From Nymphaea colorata (Eukaryota > Streptophyta > Magnoliopsida > Nymphaeales > Nymphaeaceae), in the NCBI RefSeq assembly GCF_008831285.2, contig NC_045140.1, forward strand, positions 10,970,505 through 11,034,504: a stretch of DNA of 64,000 nucleotides. The letters run 5' to 3'. Of the stretch, positions 11,043 through 21,975 are shown in pieces. Positions within the stretch are counted from its first letter, which is position 1; every line of letters starts with the position of its first letter. The notes beneath the pieces are model-generated. The model had not been told where the DNA came from, did not search any database, and saw only the letters and a program-made list of their open reading frames with translations. The translations under genes and the position numbers were made by a program.

Positions 11043-12215
11043 TTATGCGCCGTCCTCGGCGCCAGCAGTTTCATGATAGGCCTTGACTTCCAGCGGGTAG
11101 CGCTGCTTCATGCGGAATGCATACTCCCAGGTGGGGTTGTGTTCGCCTATCCACTTCACTTGGTACTTCTTCGGCTCCCCCAAATAGTTTGTCTTGTGCC
11201 GAAGAATCTCTTCCATCCGACGGTCCGCCGCTCGCTTGGTCGGCGGGGCTCGCTGCAGGATCGGGTCTCGTTCGGGAACGCTTCACTCGGAGTCTTCCTC
11301 ATCGACATAGAAGGGCTTCAGGTTACAAACATGGAACACTGAATGCACCTTAAAGTCTGGCGGCAAGTCTAGCTTGTAGGCTAGCTTTCCGATTCTCTTC
11401 AGCACTGTGAAGGGTCCCTCATACTTGCGGATCAATGACCTGTGTCGACCACGAAAAATGCCCGTGCGATTAGGATAGAGCTTTACGAGGACTTGATCAC
11501 TCACTCGGAATTCCATTGGCCTTCGATTCCGATCTGTAAACTTTTTCATCTTTTTGGCGGCCTTGTGTAAGAACGCCTTAGCTATTTCCGTATGGTCCTG
11601 CCAATCGCGAACGAACTGGTAGGCAAAAGTGGGTCTTCCCTTTTCTTGGGCTGCAATGGTATGCGGCATCAACGGTTGTTGTCCAGTGGTTATTTCGAAT
11701 GGACTATGTCCAGAAGACTCGCTCTTCTGCAAATTGTAACAAAATTGAGCTACATCCAACCATTTCACCCAATCCTTTTGATTCGCACTAACATAGTGTC
11801 GAAGGTATTGTTTCAACAATCCGTTGATTCGTTCAGTTTGGCCGTCCGTTTGAGGGTGGAAACTTGTTGAGAATAATAATTCCAAACCCAACAAACGAAA
11901 TACTTCGCGCCAAAATTTCCCTATGAAGCGAGCGTCCCGATCACTGACAATGCTTTTCGGCACGCCCCAATGCTTGACAATATGCTTCACGAACAACTCA
12001 GCCGTCTTTTCCGCGGGACATTCTTTATAGGTTGGGATGAAGGTGGCATACTTTGAAAATCTATCCACAACCACAAGGATGGAGCTGAAGCCGTGAACTT
12101 TGGGTAAGCTGACGATGAAGTCCATGGAGAGACATTCCCATGGACGTTCTGGAATAGGAAGAGGCTCCAGGAGACCGGCAGGCTTCTGGTTTGTTCCCTT
12201 GTCCTGCTGACAAGC
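11043..12215 (-). pseudogene. gypsy integrase core and chromodomain
   Basis: Retroviral-type integrase that would insert the element's cDNA. Starting near MDFIVSLP, it shows the catalytic Asp region (VVVDRFSKYATF), the second Asp in SIVSDRDARF, and the Glu in DGQTERINGLLK. The C-terminal integrase part (PFTVLKRIGKLAYKLDLP) follows. A TGA at 11283-11285 interrupts the frame after EDSE. Past it, in the same frame, comes a chromodomain (MEEILRHKTNY...YQVKWIGEHNPTWEYAF) ending at 11043. The chromodomain aromatic residues Y, W and W are present. The stop is most simply a CGA-to-TGA change. A deletion near 12215 shifts the frame relative to the upstream zinc-binding part. Confidence 0.9.
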
Positions 12216-13715
12216 ATGTTTTCACATATGCTTCAACGTCGTCGCGCATCTGTGGCCAGTAGTAGCCACGTTCGAGCAGTGTCAGTGTCCGCTCCTGGCC
12301 AGGATGGCCAGCCCATAACGAGTCATGACACTCCTTCAGCAACTCTCGTCGGAGATTGCCCCATCTAGGCACGAACACTCGTCCGCCATTTGCCATCAAA
12401 AGTCCATCTTGTAGCCAAAATCGTCGCGTCTTTCTCGCCTCCGTTGTTTTGACCAAGTGCTTGGCCACTGGGTCCTGCTTCATGCCTTCTCGAATCCGCC
12501 CGAAAAGAGCACCATCGAGTTGCGCTTCGGATGATGTTGTCCGAGTAGCTGCCAACTCTGCCTTCCGACTCAGTGCATCGGCTACGACGTTTGTCTTCTC
12601 TGCCTTGTATTCCAAGGCAAAATCGAATTCTGCAAGGAATTCCTGCCATCGAGCTTGCTTCAGACCCAACTTCTTTTGAGTCTGGAAGTAGCATGTAGCT
12701 ACATTATCAGTCTTTACCACGAATTGGGACCCCAATAAGTAATGCCTCCATGTGCGAAGACAATGAATAATGGCCGTCATTTCCCTTTCATGCACGGAGT
12801 ACCGTCGCTCCGCGTCTTTCAGCTTCCGACTCTCTTAGGCAACTGGATGACCTTCCTGCATCAAAACTCCACCAATGGCAAAATCTGATGCATCCGTGTG
12901 GACTTCAAATTTCCTTGTGTGGTCGGGCAACCTGAGCACAGGCTCCTGCGTCAGGGCCCTCTTCAACTTGTCGAATGCATCTTCTTCGAGCTCTTCCCCA
13001 GCCCAAGTTCGGTTTTTCTTCAACAAATCAGTGAGAGGCGCAGTTATCAAAGAATACACCTCAATGAATCGTCGATAGTAATTCGCCAAACCAAGAAAAG
13101 AGCGTAGTTCCGGTACATTGGTTGGCGGTTTCCAATCTCGAATTGCCCTCACCTTTTCTGCGTCCATTCGCAGCTGACCTTTTCCCACAATGTGACCGAG
13201 AAAACTGATTTTCGATTGGCCGAATAGTCACTTCTCGCGCTTCACATAGAGTTCGTTTTCCTCCAATACCTTGAACACTGTTCGCAAGTGTTCCACATGG
13301 TCCCTCATGGAGCTGCTGTACACTACAATGTCATCAAGATAGACTACCACGAACTTATCTAAGTACGGATAGAATATCTTATTCATTAGAGTCGAAAAAG
13401 TGGCTGGGGCATTCGTCAACCCGAACGGCATTACCAAGAATTCAAAGGCACCGTAACGAGTGACGCAAGTGGTCTTTGGCTCGTCGCCATCAACAATCCG
13501 AACTTGTCAATATCCTGATCTGAGGTCTAACTTAGAAAACACTTGAGCTTTGCCTAGTTGATCAAACAGGTCTGCAATCAAAGGTAAGGGGTACTTGTTA
13601 TTCACCGTTACCTTGTTCAACGCTCGATAATCCACACATAGCCTTTTGGAGCCGTCATGCTTCGCTTGGAATAACACTGGTGCACCAAAAGGAGCTTTGG
13701 AGGGTCTGATCCAGC
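12216..13715 (-). pseudogene. gypsy reverse transcriptase, RNase H and integrase N-terminus
   Basis: All in one frame, broken by stops. The reverse transcriptase has [14 protein letters not shown], the [12 protein letters not shown] motif and the catalytic YLDDIVVYS. The connection/RNase H part has [14 protein letters not shown], and MTAIIHCLRTWRHYLLGSQF follows. The integrase zinc-binding part ends with GHPGQERTL...YWPQM and VKTCL. Stops lie at 13507-13509 (TGA, replacing the Trp expected after SGY), 13228-13230 (TGA after VKREK) and 12835-12837 (TAA after HPVA). A frameshift near 13715 separates it from the protease. Confidence 0.9.
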
Positions 13716-14480
13716 TAGCATCTCGTCCAACTGTCGCCGAAGTTCTCTTAATTCTGCAGGGGTCATTCGATATGGTGCCATTGCTGGGGGTTTGGCACCA
13801 GGAAGGAGTTCGATGGCATGATCCACCTCACGTCGAGGTGGCAGCCATCTAGGGAGCTCCGCAGGCATTGTTCCTGCGAATTCCGCTAAGACAGGCGCAA
13901 GCGCCTCTGGGACCAAACTAGGGGAGTCATTAGTCACTTCCCTGATTGCCACCAAGTACGTCTCTTTACCGTGCTTGAGGCCTTTCTTCAACTGAAGGGC
14001 AGATATCATTGCGGCTTTACCCTTATCCCTCTTTATCGATGTTACTGGAACCATATAAGGGGACTTCTCATCCATGATACTGATACTGCGTAGGTGCGGC
14101 ATTGGGACAATTTTCGCAGTACTGAGGAGCTCCATGCCTAGGATCATCCGGAAATCATCCATCGGGACCACCGAGAAGTTGGCCCTTCCTGACCAACTCT
14201 CAATCTTCACAACCGCATCTCGGGCCACTCCGTCGATGGGTTTGGCCTCTGAGTTCACCGCCTTCATGCGTAACTCTCCCCTCTCAAGGGTTAGGCCTAG
14301 TCTCCTCACCTCCTCAACTGAGACAAAGTTATGTGTGACTCCCGTGTCTACCATAGCCAGGGTAGACCTTCCATTTACCAGGATTTCCAAGTACATGAGA
14401 TCGTTAGAAGGTGTTGCTGTCACCTTCACTTTTTCCTCCCTTTTTATGGTGTTCAGAAGTTGAAGTACACCCATCTTTGG
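13716..14480 (-). pseudogene. gypsy aspartic protease and linker to RT
   Basis: Aspartic protease that would process the polyprotein. The active site reads MVDTGVTHNFV, with the catalytic Asp present. It follows gag in the same frame after a single TGA at 14481-14483. The linker contains [20 protein letters not shown], typical of the segment just before gypsy reverse transcriptase. A small deletion near 13715 disrupts entry into reverse transcriptase. Confidence 0.88.
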
Positions 14481-15677
14481 TCATTCCCCTTCTTCACCTT
14501 GTACCGCATTAGCAGATTGCCTTGAAGAGCTTGCTTGAGTGTCCCTGTTTCCACGTTTTGGACATTGCCTTCTTAAGTGATTGCCATCACAAAACCAACA
14601 TTTCAACACTCTATTCTGAGAGTTGTCGTTTCTGTGAAAGAAAGTTCTTCTTTCGACTTGGCGCTGGGTTGATGGTTCATCTTTTTGTTCCCTTCGATCA
14701 TCTTTCTTTCCTCCATGGTCAGGCTTCCTCGACGGCTTGAAGGCGTTAGTGTAGCTCTTGCGCTGAGTATCAGCCAAACGTTCTGCTACCACATAAGCAT
14801 CCTCCAAGGTCTCCGGATTACTCCTTTCCACTTCGGATTGTGCCCACGACTGAAGTCCCAAAATAAACCAGTTCAATTTATCTTGTTCTTGCATATCTGG
14901 CACATCTAACATCAGCCTTTGATAGACCCTCACATAATCTCGTAAGGATCCGGTATGTTTCAATTCACCAACCATCCGATAGGCATGGCGTGTCGCATTC
15001 GGGGGCATGAAGTAAGTTCTCAACTCTCGCTGAAAATCATCGAAAGTGTCTATTGTGCAGATCCCCTTTTGAATGTCGAGCCTTTTCCTTCTCCACCATG
15101 CCACAGCGTCGCCTTCTAGCAATATAGCCGCAGTCTTGACTTGAAGGTCGTCCCCCATAACGCCTTGCAAGTCCAGGTAATACTCCACTTTGAATAAAAA
15201 GTTGTCGATCACTCGACTATCCCGAGTTCCATTGTATTTAGCTGGTCTCTGAACGTCGACCCTCGCTGGCCGATCGTCACCTCCACCTACAGAGATTTGT
15301 CGCTGTAGTGTGCGGTTCTTTACCTGAAGTTTCTTGACTTCAGCCTGTAACGCAGTCAATGTGCCAGTCAGTGCCCGATTCATGGCCACTAGGTCGGCCA
15401 TTTGTCCCCGTAGTATCTTCATCTCGTCCTTCATTTCCCCGAAGGACTCAGCTGCATTACCCAACGCTTCTTCATGAGTAGTTACATCGGTAACCAGCTT
15501 GTTCACCATCTCGGTCAGGTCTTCCTGACCCTGGGATGTACCCATCTCGTCAGAATGGGCTACCCCCTTGCTCTTGGCACTTCGCAGATTATATTGAGTC
15601 GTCAGGGCTTTTCCTCTTCGATCAGCGATCGTTGGAGGTCTCTTTCGATCAACGATCGTCGGCGTGTAGTTGTACAC
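14481..15677 (-). CDS. gypsy gag
   Basis: 398-codon open frame encoding the capsid/nucleocapsid protein of the element. Residues about 60-125 are likely a coiled coil. The capsid-like region contains AAILLEGDAVAWWRRKRL and the typical ELRTYFMPPNATRHAYRMV. The C-terminal zinc knuckle is CWFCDGNHLRRQC, a CX2CX3HX4C variant with one residue fewer than usual. It ends in TGA, after which the protease continues in the same frame, so the stop may be a CGA-to-TGA mutation or a natural gag stop. This is the only long intact frame in the element. Confidence 0.88.
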   Translation of the reverse strand: MYNYTPTIVDRKRPPTIADRRGKALTTQYNLRSAKSKGVAHSDEMGTSQGQEDLTEMVNKLVTDVTTHEEALGNAAESFGEMKDEMKILRGQMADLVAMNRALTGTLTALQAEVKKLQVKNRTLQRQISVGGGDDRPARVDVQRPAKYNGTRDSRVIDNFLFKVEYYLDLQGVMGDDLQVKTAAILLEGDAVAWWRRKRLDIQKGICTIDTFDDFQRELRTYFMPPNATRHAYRMVGELKHTGSLRDYVRVYQRLMLDVPDMQEQDKLNWFILGLQSWAQSEVERSNPETLEDAYVVAERLADTQRKSYTNAFKPSRKPDHGGKKDDRREQKDEPSTQRQVERRTFFHRNDNSQNRVLKCWFCDGNHLRRQCPKRGNRDTQASSSRQSANAVQGEEGE

Positions 15678-15713
15678 CGACTATCCAACCGCTTTCCCAG
15701 ATTGCCGAACATG

Positions 15714-15726
15714 GCTCTGATACCAG
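15714..15726 (-). other. gypsy primer binding site
   Basis: On the minus strand this reads TGGTATCAGAGCC, complementary to the 3' end of plant initiator-Met tRNA, a base or two inside the 5' LTR. It fixes the element orientation. Confidence 0.9.
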
Positions 15727-15727
15727 T

Positions 15728-16124
15728 TGTCACGAGCTGACAACTTCGGCACGTGCGGCGCGGCAAGAACCTGATTGCCCATGCCTTCAAACCACCGAAC
15801 GGGGCGCAAAAGTAGTTTGAGAAAACAAGTGTATAAAGAATGCTTGTGAATAAAGAAATCTCGCAATGTATTCGCTTGGAAAATTAGTACATCACGAGAA
15901 AGATAAATAAGGAGAATGATCTCGACTTTACTTATGTAGGACGGTCGAGGCCTCTTACAGGATTCCCATGTTGACCACTCAAAACAAGAAATCCCAATAC
16001 TTGACACTTAAACCGGTGGGAGGGTACTCCCTTACAAGTAAACATGCATAAGCAAATGACTCAACATAAGTAAAGGAAGCACAATGCAAAACAAAGCATA
16101 TAGACTCCCAGACACAGAGGAACA
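15728..16124 (-). repeat. gypsy right (5') LTR
   Basis: 397 bp, TG...CA ends, partner of 10621-11026. It would have driven element transcription leftward, away from the LecRK gene. Confidence 0.92.
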
Positions 16125-16129
16125 CTCCA

Positions 16130-16612
16130 CATAACCGCATTTTAGGGCAAGGACACTAGACCTTCCCTCTCTTAATAAGACAGCGTAGAAGGAGTCAAAA
16201 GCTGGTGAAATCACACCTTGTGGCCCAGAAGGCTGATGTAGTTTTACTTTACTGCAGGGACCTGCAGTCCTCATACTTCAGTAACCTGCAGTCCTTCTTT
16301 GCATCCGAGAAGACTTAAGGTCCATTCATTTCTTCTCATTTCTTTGCTTTATCTCGAGTTAAAGCGGTATCGGATTTAGGTGTGTTGCGATCTCACTTTC
16401 AGCTGCAATTTGTTATAAAATAGTGTATATTTTATACTTTTTAACCCTTTCACAGTTCAAATAAGGGGTATTTTTGTCACTGACACCTCAACGCACAATT
16501 TTTCGTGGACAGTTTCGCTCACCTCGACCATAAAAGTGGAGAGTAGCACCAGTGGTCCTCGTACGATCAATAACCAAACAACCGTCTTCTGCTACTTAAA
16601 ATCTCTGAACTC
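16130..16612 (+). promoter_or_regulatory. upstream region of the intact LecRK
   Basis: The 483 bp between the gypsy element and the LecRK start codon. A TATA-like string (tataaaat, 16413-16420) lies about 195 bp before the ATG and ataaaag near 16531 lies closer; either could be the core promoter. Anything further upstream in the original promoter has been displaced by 5.5 kb through the retrotransposon insertion. No transcription start can be shown from sequence alone. Confidence 0.4.
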
Positions 16613-18622
16613 ATGGCAGAGACAGGCAGATCTCCATTTCCTAGCACCATTTTTATTATCCTTCATCTCCTTCTGTCTCACCTTTTCGTCTCTGCAACTT
16701 CGGGTGGAAGCCCCTTTGTCTTTAATGACTTCCGTGGTTCCAACCTGACCTTAACGGGGTCTGCTATAGTCACAGGCCCTGGTGCTCTGCGCCTAACCAA
16801 CAACTCGAACATCCTGTCTAGTGGCTACACCGGCCATGCTTTCTACCCTATGCCTCTGCGTTTCAGGGACCCGTCACTTGTTAACAGAACTTTCTCCTTC
16901 AGTAGTCGGTTCATCTTTGCCATTGTTTCGGAGATGCAGAATTCCGGATGTTGCGGCTTTGCGTTCACTGTGGCGCCCTCCTCCGATCTGCCCACAGCTG
17001 TAGCTGGCAACTTCATGGGCCTCGTCAACAAATCCACCGACGGCAAACCCTCCAATCACATATTTGCAGTTGAATTCGACACTCTGTCGGGATCGTCAGC
17101 GAACGATCCCGACGGTAACCACGTGGGCGTCGACATCAACAGTGTGACCTCCAACTTCACTGAGCCTGCGGCTTACTACACGGATGAGTCGACGAATCAA
17201 ACGATTAATCTGCAAAGTGGTGAAAGCTTGCAGGCATGGATCGACTACGATGGCGTTTCAGGCTTGATCAACATAACCATAGCTCCTCTGTCCCACCCTC
17301 TAAGGCCTCACCGCCCCCTGATATCTTACCCTCTAAATTTATCTCCTCTTCTGCAAGAATTCATGTACGTAGGATTCTCTTCCAGCACCAAGTTGCTAAT
17401 CAGTGAACACTATATCCTAGCATGGAGCTTTGCAATCAATGGAGAAGCTCCACCTCTGGACTTGTCAAAACTTCCCCGGTATCCAAAGATTAAACCGACT
17501 GGGAAAACCTCTAGACTCCTGCCATATACTTCAACCTTAGCACTCTTCCTTGTCACCACCATAGCCATTGCTTCCTATCTACTGTACAGAAGGTGGAGGC
17601 TTTATTCAGAGTCGGTTGAAGAATGGGAACTGGATTACCCTCACAGATTTCCCTACAAGGAACTTTATAGAGCAACCAAAGGTTTTAGGGAGAAGGAGCT
17701 GTTGGGCAGGGGAGGTTTTGGCAGTGTTTACAAAGGAGTTCTGCCCAGCAGCGGCTTGGAGGTTGCAGTCAAGAAGGTGACAAATGGTGCCACACAGGGG
17801 ATGAGAGAGTTTGTAGCAGAGATATCAAGCTTGGGGAGGATGAGACATAGGAACTTAGTCCAGCTGCAGGGTTGGTGCAGGCGTGGAGAGGACCTGCTGC
17901 TGGTGTATGATTTCATGGTTAATGGAAGCCTAGATACCTTTCTTTTCAACCAGCAAAAGGTACTCCTTTCCTGGAAAGAAAGGTTCAAGATTCTCAAGGG
18001 AATTGCTTCTGGCCTGCTGTATCTGCATGAAGGGTGGGAGCAGGTGGTTGTGCACAGAGACATAAAGGCAAGCAATGTATTATTGGACGCTGACATGAAT
18101 GGCAAGCTCAGTGATTTTGGCCTCGCAAAGTTCTATGACCATGGAAGCAACCCCCAAACGACTCGTGTTGTAGGCACACTGGGTTACATGGCACCTGAGC
18201 TCTCGCAGACGGGCAAGGCCACGACGAGTGCCGACGTCTTCTCCTTTGGCGCATTGCTTCTTGAGGTGGCGTGTGGAAGGCGGCCCATGGACTATAAGAA
18301 ATCTGAGGAAGAAGTCATGGTGGTAGACTGGGTGCTCATGTGCTGGAGGAGGGGAAGGATACTTCATGCAGTGGATGAGCGGCTTGGTATGAATTATGTA
18401 AGGGAAGAGGCAGAATTGGTACTCAAGCTTGGCATCCTCTGCTCTCAGGCTGCACCTGAGGCTAGGCCTAGCATGATGCAGGTGGTTCAGTTTCTCAAAC
18501 GGGATGCATCCATGGAGGACTTTGTAGTTGAAAATCTAGTCATGGAGTCTGATTGTAGGAGCTTTGAACAGGTAGTCCTCGCATACCCTTCTTCTGACAG
18601 GTTGTCGCTGAGCTCGCTTTGA
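16613..18622 (+). CDS. L-type lectin receptor-like kinase (intact)
   Basis: 669-residue plasma-membrane receptor kinase. A signal peptide covers residues 1 to about 29. A legume-lectin domain covers about 35-275 (starts FVFNDFRGSNLTLTGSA, contains FAVEFDTLSG and GNHVGVDINSV, ends HYILAWSFAINGEAP). One membrane span lies at about 302-326. A Ser/Thr kinase covers about 363-640: P-loop GRGGFGSV (365-372), VAVKK with catalytic Lys 387, HRD 481-483, DFG 501-503, APE 527-529. All key kinase residues are present, and length and single-exon structure are normal for the family. Family members sense extracellular ligands in defence or stress; this ligand is unknown. The kinase sequence (GVLPSSGLEVAVKKV, MREFVAEISSLGRMRHRNLV) resembles clade IV-type LecRKs, but that is an inference. 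Several N-glycosylation sequons occur in the lectin part. Confidence 0.96.
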   Translation: MAETGRSPFPSTIFIILHLLLSHLFVSATSGGSPFVFNDFRGSNLTLTGSAIVTGPGALRLTNNSNILSSGYTGHAFYPMPLRFRDPSLVNRTFSFSSRFIFAIVSEMQNSGCCGFAFTVAPSSDLPTAVAGNFMGLVNKSTDGKPSNHIFAVEFDTLSGSSANDPDGNHVGVDINSVTSNFTEPAAYYTDESTNQTINLQSGESLQAWIDYDGVSGLINITIAPLSHPLRPHRPLISYPLNLSPLLQEFMYVGFSSSTKLLISEHYILAWSFAINGEAPPLDLSKLPRYPKIKPTGKTSRLLPYTSTLALFLVTTIAIASYLLYRRWRLYSESVEEWELDYPHRFPYKELYRATKGFREKELLGRGGFGSVYKGVLPSSGLEVAVKKVTNGATQGMREFVAEISSLGRMRHRNLVQLQGWCRRGEDLLLVYDFMVNGSLDTFLFNQQKVLLSWKERFKILKGIASGLLYLHEGWEQVVVHRDIKASNVLLDADMNGKLSDFGLAKFYDHGSNPQTTRVVGTLGYMAPELSQTGKATTSADVFSFGALLLEVACGRRPMDYKKSEEEVMVVDWVLMCWRRGRILHAVDERLGMNYVREEAELVLKLGILCSQAAPEARPSMMQVVQFLKRDASMEDFVVENLVMESDCRSFEQVVLAYPSSDRLSLSSL

Positions 18623-20465
18623 TCGAACTGACAATCATTTCTTCACTGTTCGAGCTAACAAGTTAACAAAATTTGAGCCGTAGCCGCTTTTTGCAGAGCA
18701 GTATGTGACTTTGTTGCCTTGATTGCTTACTTACTTTAAACAACAGAAACATTGTGCAGTTTTAATAGTTTCCCCGTTGAATATGTATAATTCCAACTTA
18801 TGGCCCTGAGAGGGGCCGCGTTTGCTTCATTGAGTTGGTATATAATCTGCAGAATGAACGTGGAGCTGAGTTTGCTTCATGGTGTCTGTATATACTTCAC
18901 AAAACATGCGTCATTCATTGAATGAAATGTCCTCATTAGTGTACTTCAGAGTACATAAGGCGCATTCTCATATAGTGATCGTGAACTAGCAGCAACATTT
19001 AGCATTCCGATATTATTATCCAAACAAAACTGTTGGCAAGACTAAAACATGTTGATCGTGGACTCGCATACAAGAAATCCAGTAAGGCCAATTTTTATAT
19101 GTTAGCAGACAAGATATCCAAATGTTCCTTTTCCTTCGTTTGCCTTTCCCCTTTTCCAATTTCTGCAGAAAAAGAGGGAGAGTCATGGTCTTAGACATGT
19201 TCGCCAAGGGTAGGGATTTTATATCCCAAATTGAGCTTCCAGACAAGCATGGCAGGACTTCTTTCCAAAATGAATCGTGGATATGACAAGCGCAAATGCG
19301 AAAAGGCTGGTTTCACTTCACAAAAAATAGTGCTTAATTTATCCTGTTCTTGACATGAGTTCAGAAAGGGCAGGTCCCTCTTTCAAGTGGAGTCACATCA
19401 GAGAGTCTGATTTTTCAAACACATGTTTGGCCTCGAAGTCGTCAGAAGGTGGAAGGGTCCAAGGATTTCACAAATATTTTCTTGGCCTAAAGTTGCAGAA
19501 GTGGCGAGTGGATTAGAAAATAAACAAGCAAACAAATAAAAAGAAACTTGCCATAATTTGAAGGACAACGTAAGTGAAATGTTTTTCTCTTAATCACGAA
19601 CTATGGCATGTGCAAATCTCCCCGCCTTGCCATCTCACTTCATTCGAAGTGGCAACTGTTCGGCGAATAGATTGAGTTCAATCCATGTTTTCCACCAGTT
19701 TAAGCATGAATTACCAACACCTCTCTCTCTCTCTCTCTCTCCCTCTCTCTCTTTTCTATAAAAGAGATTCACACGCACAACATATATCTGAACCAGCCTT
19801 TGTTCTGATAAAGTGATGATATTTCCATAACATTGGCAACAATATTTGTCATTGCAGCCCTAGGAACAGAAAAGAGGATCATGGTGGGATTGCTTTTGAA
19901 ATGTTCAAGTGTATAAGGTATGCATCTCAACTGATCTCTTTTGTTCTTTTCACCGATAGCGAGATCAGAAGAGACGTCTGATTTTGGTATTCTTGACGCA
20001 TTTTCCTTTTCTAGTGGACCAGAGGCCTTCGTTGCTTTCTTTGAATCATTAATGTGAACAGGGCGGGGCGTCAACAGGATATGTATTTACTCTCTCAGAT
20101 CATGGGTAACTATCATCTGACTTGACTTGGAAATTTCATGACGAAGGGTCGTACCTGCTTTGAAGAAATCGGAAGCTATCAACTCATTTTGACAGGTTCA
20201 AATAATAAATTGTCTTCGACTTTTTCTGATTTTGAAATCTATAAGTATTCATATGCAAATGGATTAAATATGTGACTGTAAAATACATTAGATGTGGGTC
20301 CGCAATCAGATTTGGTGACCAATTCGTCAATACAGACCGCTAAGTTTGCAGGAGATTTTTCTTCGCTGTCCACATGGTGAAGATCACTTCAAATCCAAAC
20401 CACTTGATGTGGATTGCTTCTTGGAGGTAAATCCATGTAAACTCAAAACTTCCATGTTTAGTAAT
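18623..20465. other. LecRK 3' flank and gene-free intergenic DNA
   Basis: The LecRK 3' untranslated region probably occupies the first few hundred bases; no definite polyadenylation signal is chosen. A (CT)n tract lies at about 19724-19752. A minus-strand frame of 101 codons (20074-19769) has a protein-like composition (starts MTPRPVHINDSKK) but no recognised domain and no support, so it is not called a gene. The rest is AT-rich. Confidence 0.4.
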
Positions 20466-20630
20466 CAGCCACACCAGACTCCATAAATTTTATTTAAGGC
20501 TAAACGATGACCTAAGACTAGTAGATGCACTAAAAGAAGGAAGGATATTGTGTTTTTGCAATACATATTCCTAAAATACGTGAGCTAAAACAAGTATTTT
20601 TGGTTTCATGAGATATAGTTTAATTATGGA
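20466..20630. repeat. direct repeat, left copy, flanking the LINE
   Basis: About 165 bp that recurs at 22267-22477 in the same orientation. Shared words include ttaaggctaaacgatgacct and atattgtgtttttgcaatac. The right copy carries about 46 extra bases in the middle. The two copies lie 1.8 kb apart on either side of the LINE at 20903-21975. Confidence 0.85.
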
Positions 20631-20860
20631 TGTTGTTCCTAGATCTAACAAACATAATTATTATGATTATGAAATCATATCCCGGTGTTGTTGAAACAGA
20701 ACATTATAAGAGCATGTATTCTAAGAAAACATTGTTTTTCTTACCGATACGTACCCCCTTGGAAAATGGATTGTTCTCAATCATCGGTCGCATTTGATAG
20801 GGAGAGAGTGGGAGTGAGAGAGTTTAACAACTATTTTAATCTCATGATTATTTAATAGTT

Positions 20861-20861
20861 G

Positions 20862-20902
<41 letters not shown>
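20861..20902. repeat. (TA)n microsatellite
   Basis: About 20 TA units directly abutting the truncated 5' end of the LINE. It may predate the LINE or have grown at the junction. Confidence 0.9.
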
Positions 20903-20904
<2 letters not shown>

Positions 20905-21975
20905 GGCCGTCTATCGGCCTCCTGTGGCTGTCCTTAGTAGGTTTGATAAGATTATTCGTAAGTTTATCTGGAATGGGGATCGACCTTCGGATCGCCTTGC
21001 GCATTGGGATGTGGTTGTCTTTCCGCGTCTTCTTGGGGGGGCTGGGGTTACCAACCTTAGTCGGGCATGTGAGTCTTCTCTGTGTTCTTGGTGGTGGCGT
21101 CTGGCAACTGAGCATTCTCTCATCACCCAATTCATTTGTTCCAAATTCGACATGCCTTCCCCTAGCGTTTGGAATTGTTCCATCTCTCACCCATCTCCCT
21201 CTCACTTTTGAAAAGACATGTTTTCTGCCCTTCTTCTTTTCCTCCGCCTTGCTGACCTCTCTTCGTCCACATCCCCTTCCTGGCCTCTCTCACCTACCCG
21301 CGAGTTCACTTTTTCTTTTTGCTACCTGACCTCCTTTGGTCCTTCAGTAGCGTCACTCCCACCCCGATCCCTTTGGTCTCCTACCCTCTCTTCTCGTGCC
21401 ATTGCTTTCGTCTGGCTTTTTCTTACTGGCCACATCAACACTTTTGACCACTTACAGCGCCTCGGCATCAGTTTGGCTAACCAGTGTTCCCTCTGCTGAG
21501 TCTCGGGTTCACCTTTTTACCTCTTGCCCTTTCTTCTTTAGTGTCCTAACTTTTACCTGGCTCTCTCTTGTTAGTAGTCTTCCAAACCCACCATCCATTC
21601 GTCTTATGTTTCTCTTTTGTCCTTCCCCTCACCTGTCTGCTTCCTGGGGTCGTGTTTGGAGGTCGTTGCTCATTTCAGCTTGGTGGCGCATTTGGGAGGA
21701 GCGCAACAACAGGGTCTTCAAGGACACCTTCTCTTCGTCAGTTTGTGTGGCTCGTCTTATGCAGAAGGATGTCCAGTTTGCCAGTCGGTTAAGGCACCGC
21801 GGTCCGTCTGCGGCTAGGTGACGGTGCCGCTCCTTCTTTCTTCTCTATTCACACCTTTCTTCTCACTGTGCATTGTATTGTATATTTCGTCTTTTGCTTT
21901 TGTTTTTGCAGATTGCTTTTGTATCTAGGAGACGTCTTGTCCCTAAATTTTGTTATATATTTTTCATTTTATCGG
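20903..21975 (+). mobile_element. 5'-truncated L1-type LINE, ORF2 C-terminal part
   Basis: The segment encodes only the C-terminal end of the LINE replicase: LAVYRPP...FDKIIRKFIWNGD, then PRLLGGAGVTNLSRACE, then the zinc-binding region (WLFLTGHINTFDHLQRLGIS, QCSLC) and the terminal WWRIWEERNNRVFKDTFSS. The frame is interrupted at about 21212 (TGA) and by a shift near 21495, so it is a pseudogene. It is clearly the same family as the minus-strand LINE at 56964-60583 and shares that element's 3' end (...attttatcgg). No poly(A) tail and no clear target duplication are seen; a TC repeat follows the 3' end. Confidence 0.9.

Larger units (their letters stand above)
10621..16124 (-). mobile_element. 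Ty3/gypsy chromovirus, decayed
   Basis: This is a complete but inactive LTR retrotransposon of about 5.5 kb, on the minus strand. It has an LTR at each end, an initiator-Met tRNA primer site beside the right (5') LTR, a polypurine tract beside the left (3') LTR, and a perfect 5-bp target duplication (ctcca at 10616-10620 and 16125-16129). The coding order is gag, protease, reverse transcriptase, RNase H, integrase, chromodomain, which defines the chromovirus branch of Ty3/gypsy. Coding is broken by at least two frameshifts (near 13715 and 12215) and five in-frame stops (14481, 13507, 13228, 12835, 11283). The LTRs differ at roughly a dozen or more positions plus indels. It ends 483 bp upstream of the intact LecRK start codon. 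Confidence 0.95.

Noticed and set aside
10938-11353. Plus-strand frames overlapping the gypsy 3' end
   Set aside because: Antisense to the integrase/chromodomain coding; shadows of the minus-strand gene.
19769-20074. 101-codon minus-strand frame with protein-like composition
   Set aside because: No recognised domain, no promoter or splice support; possible but unsupported, so mentioned only in the intergenic entry.
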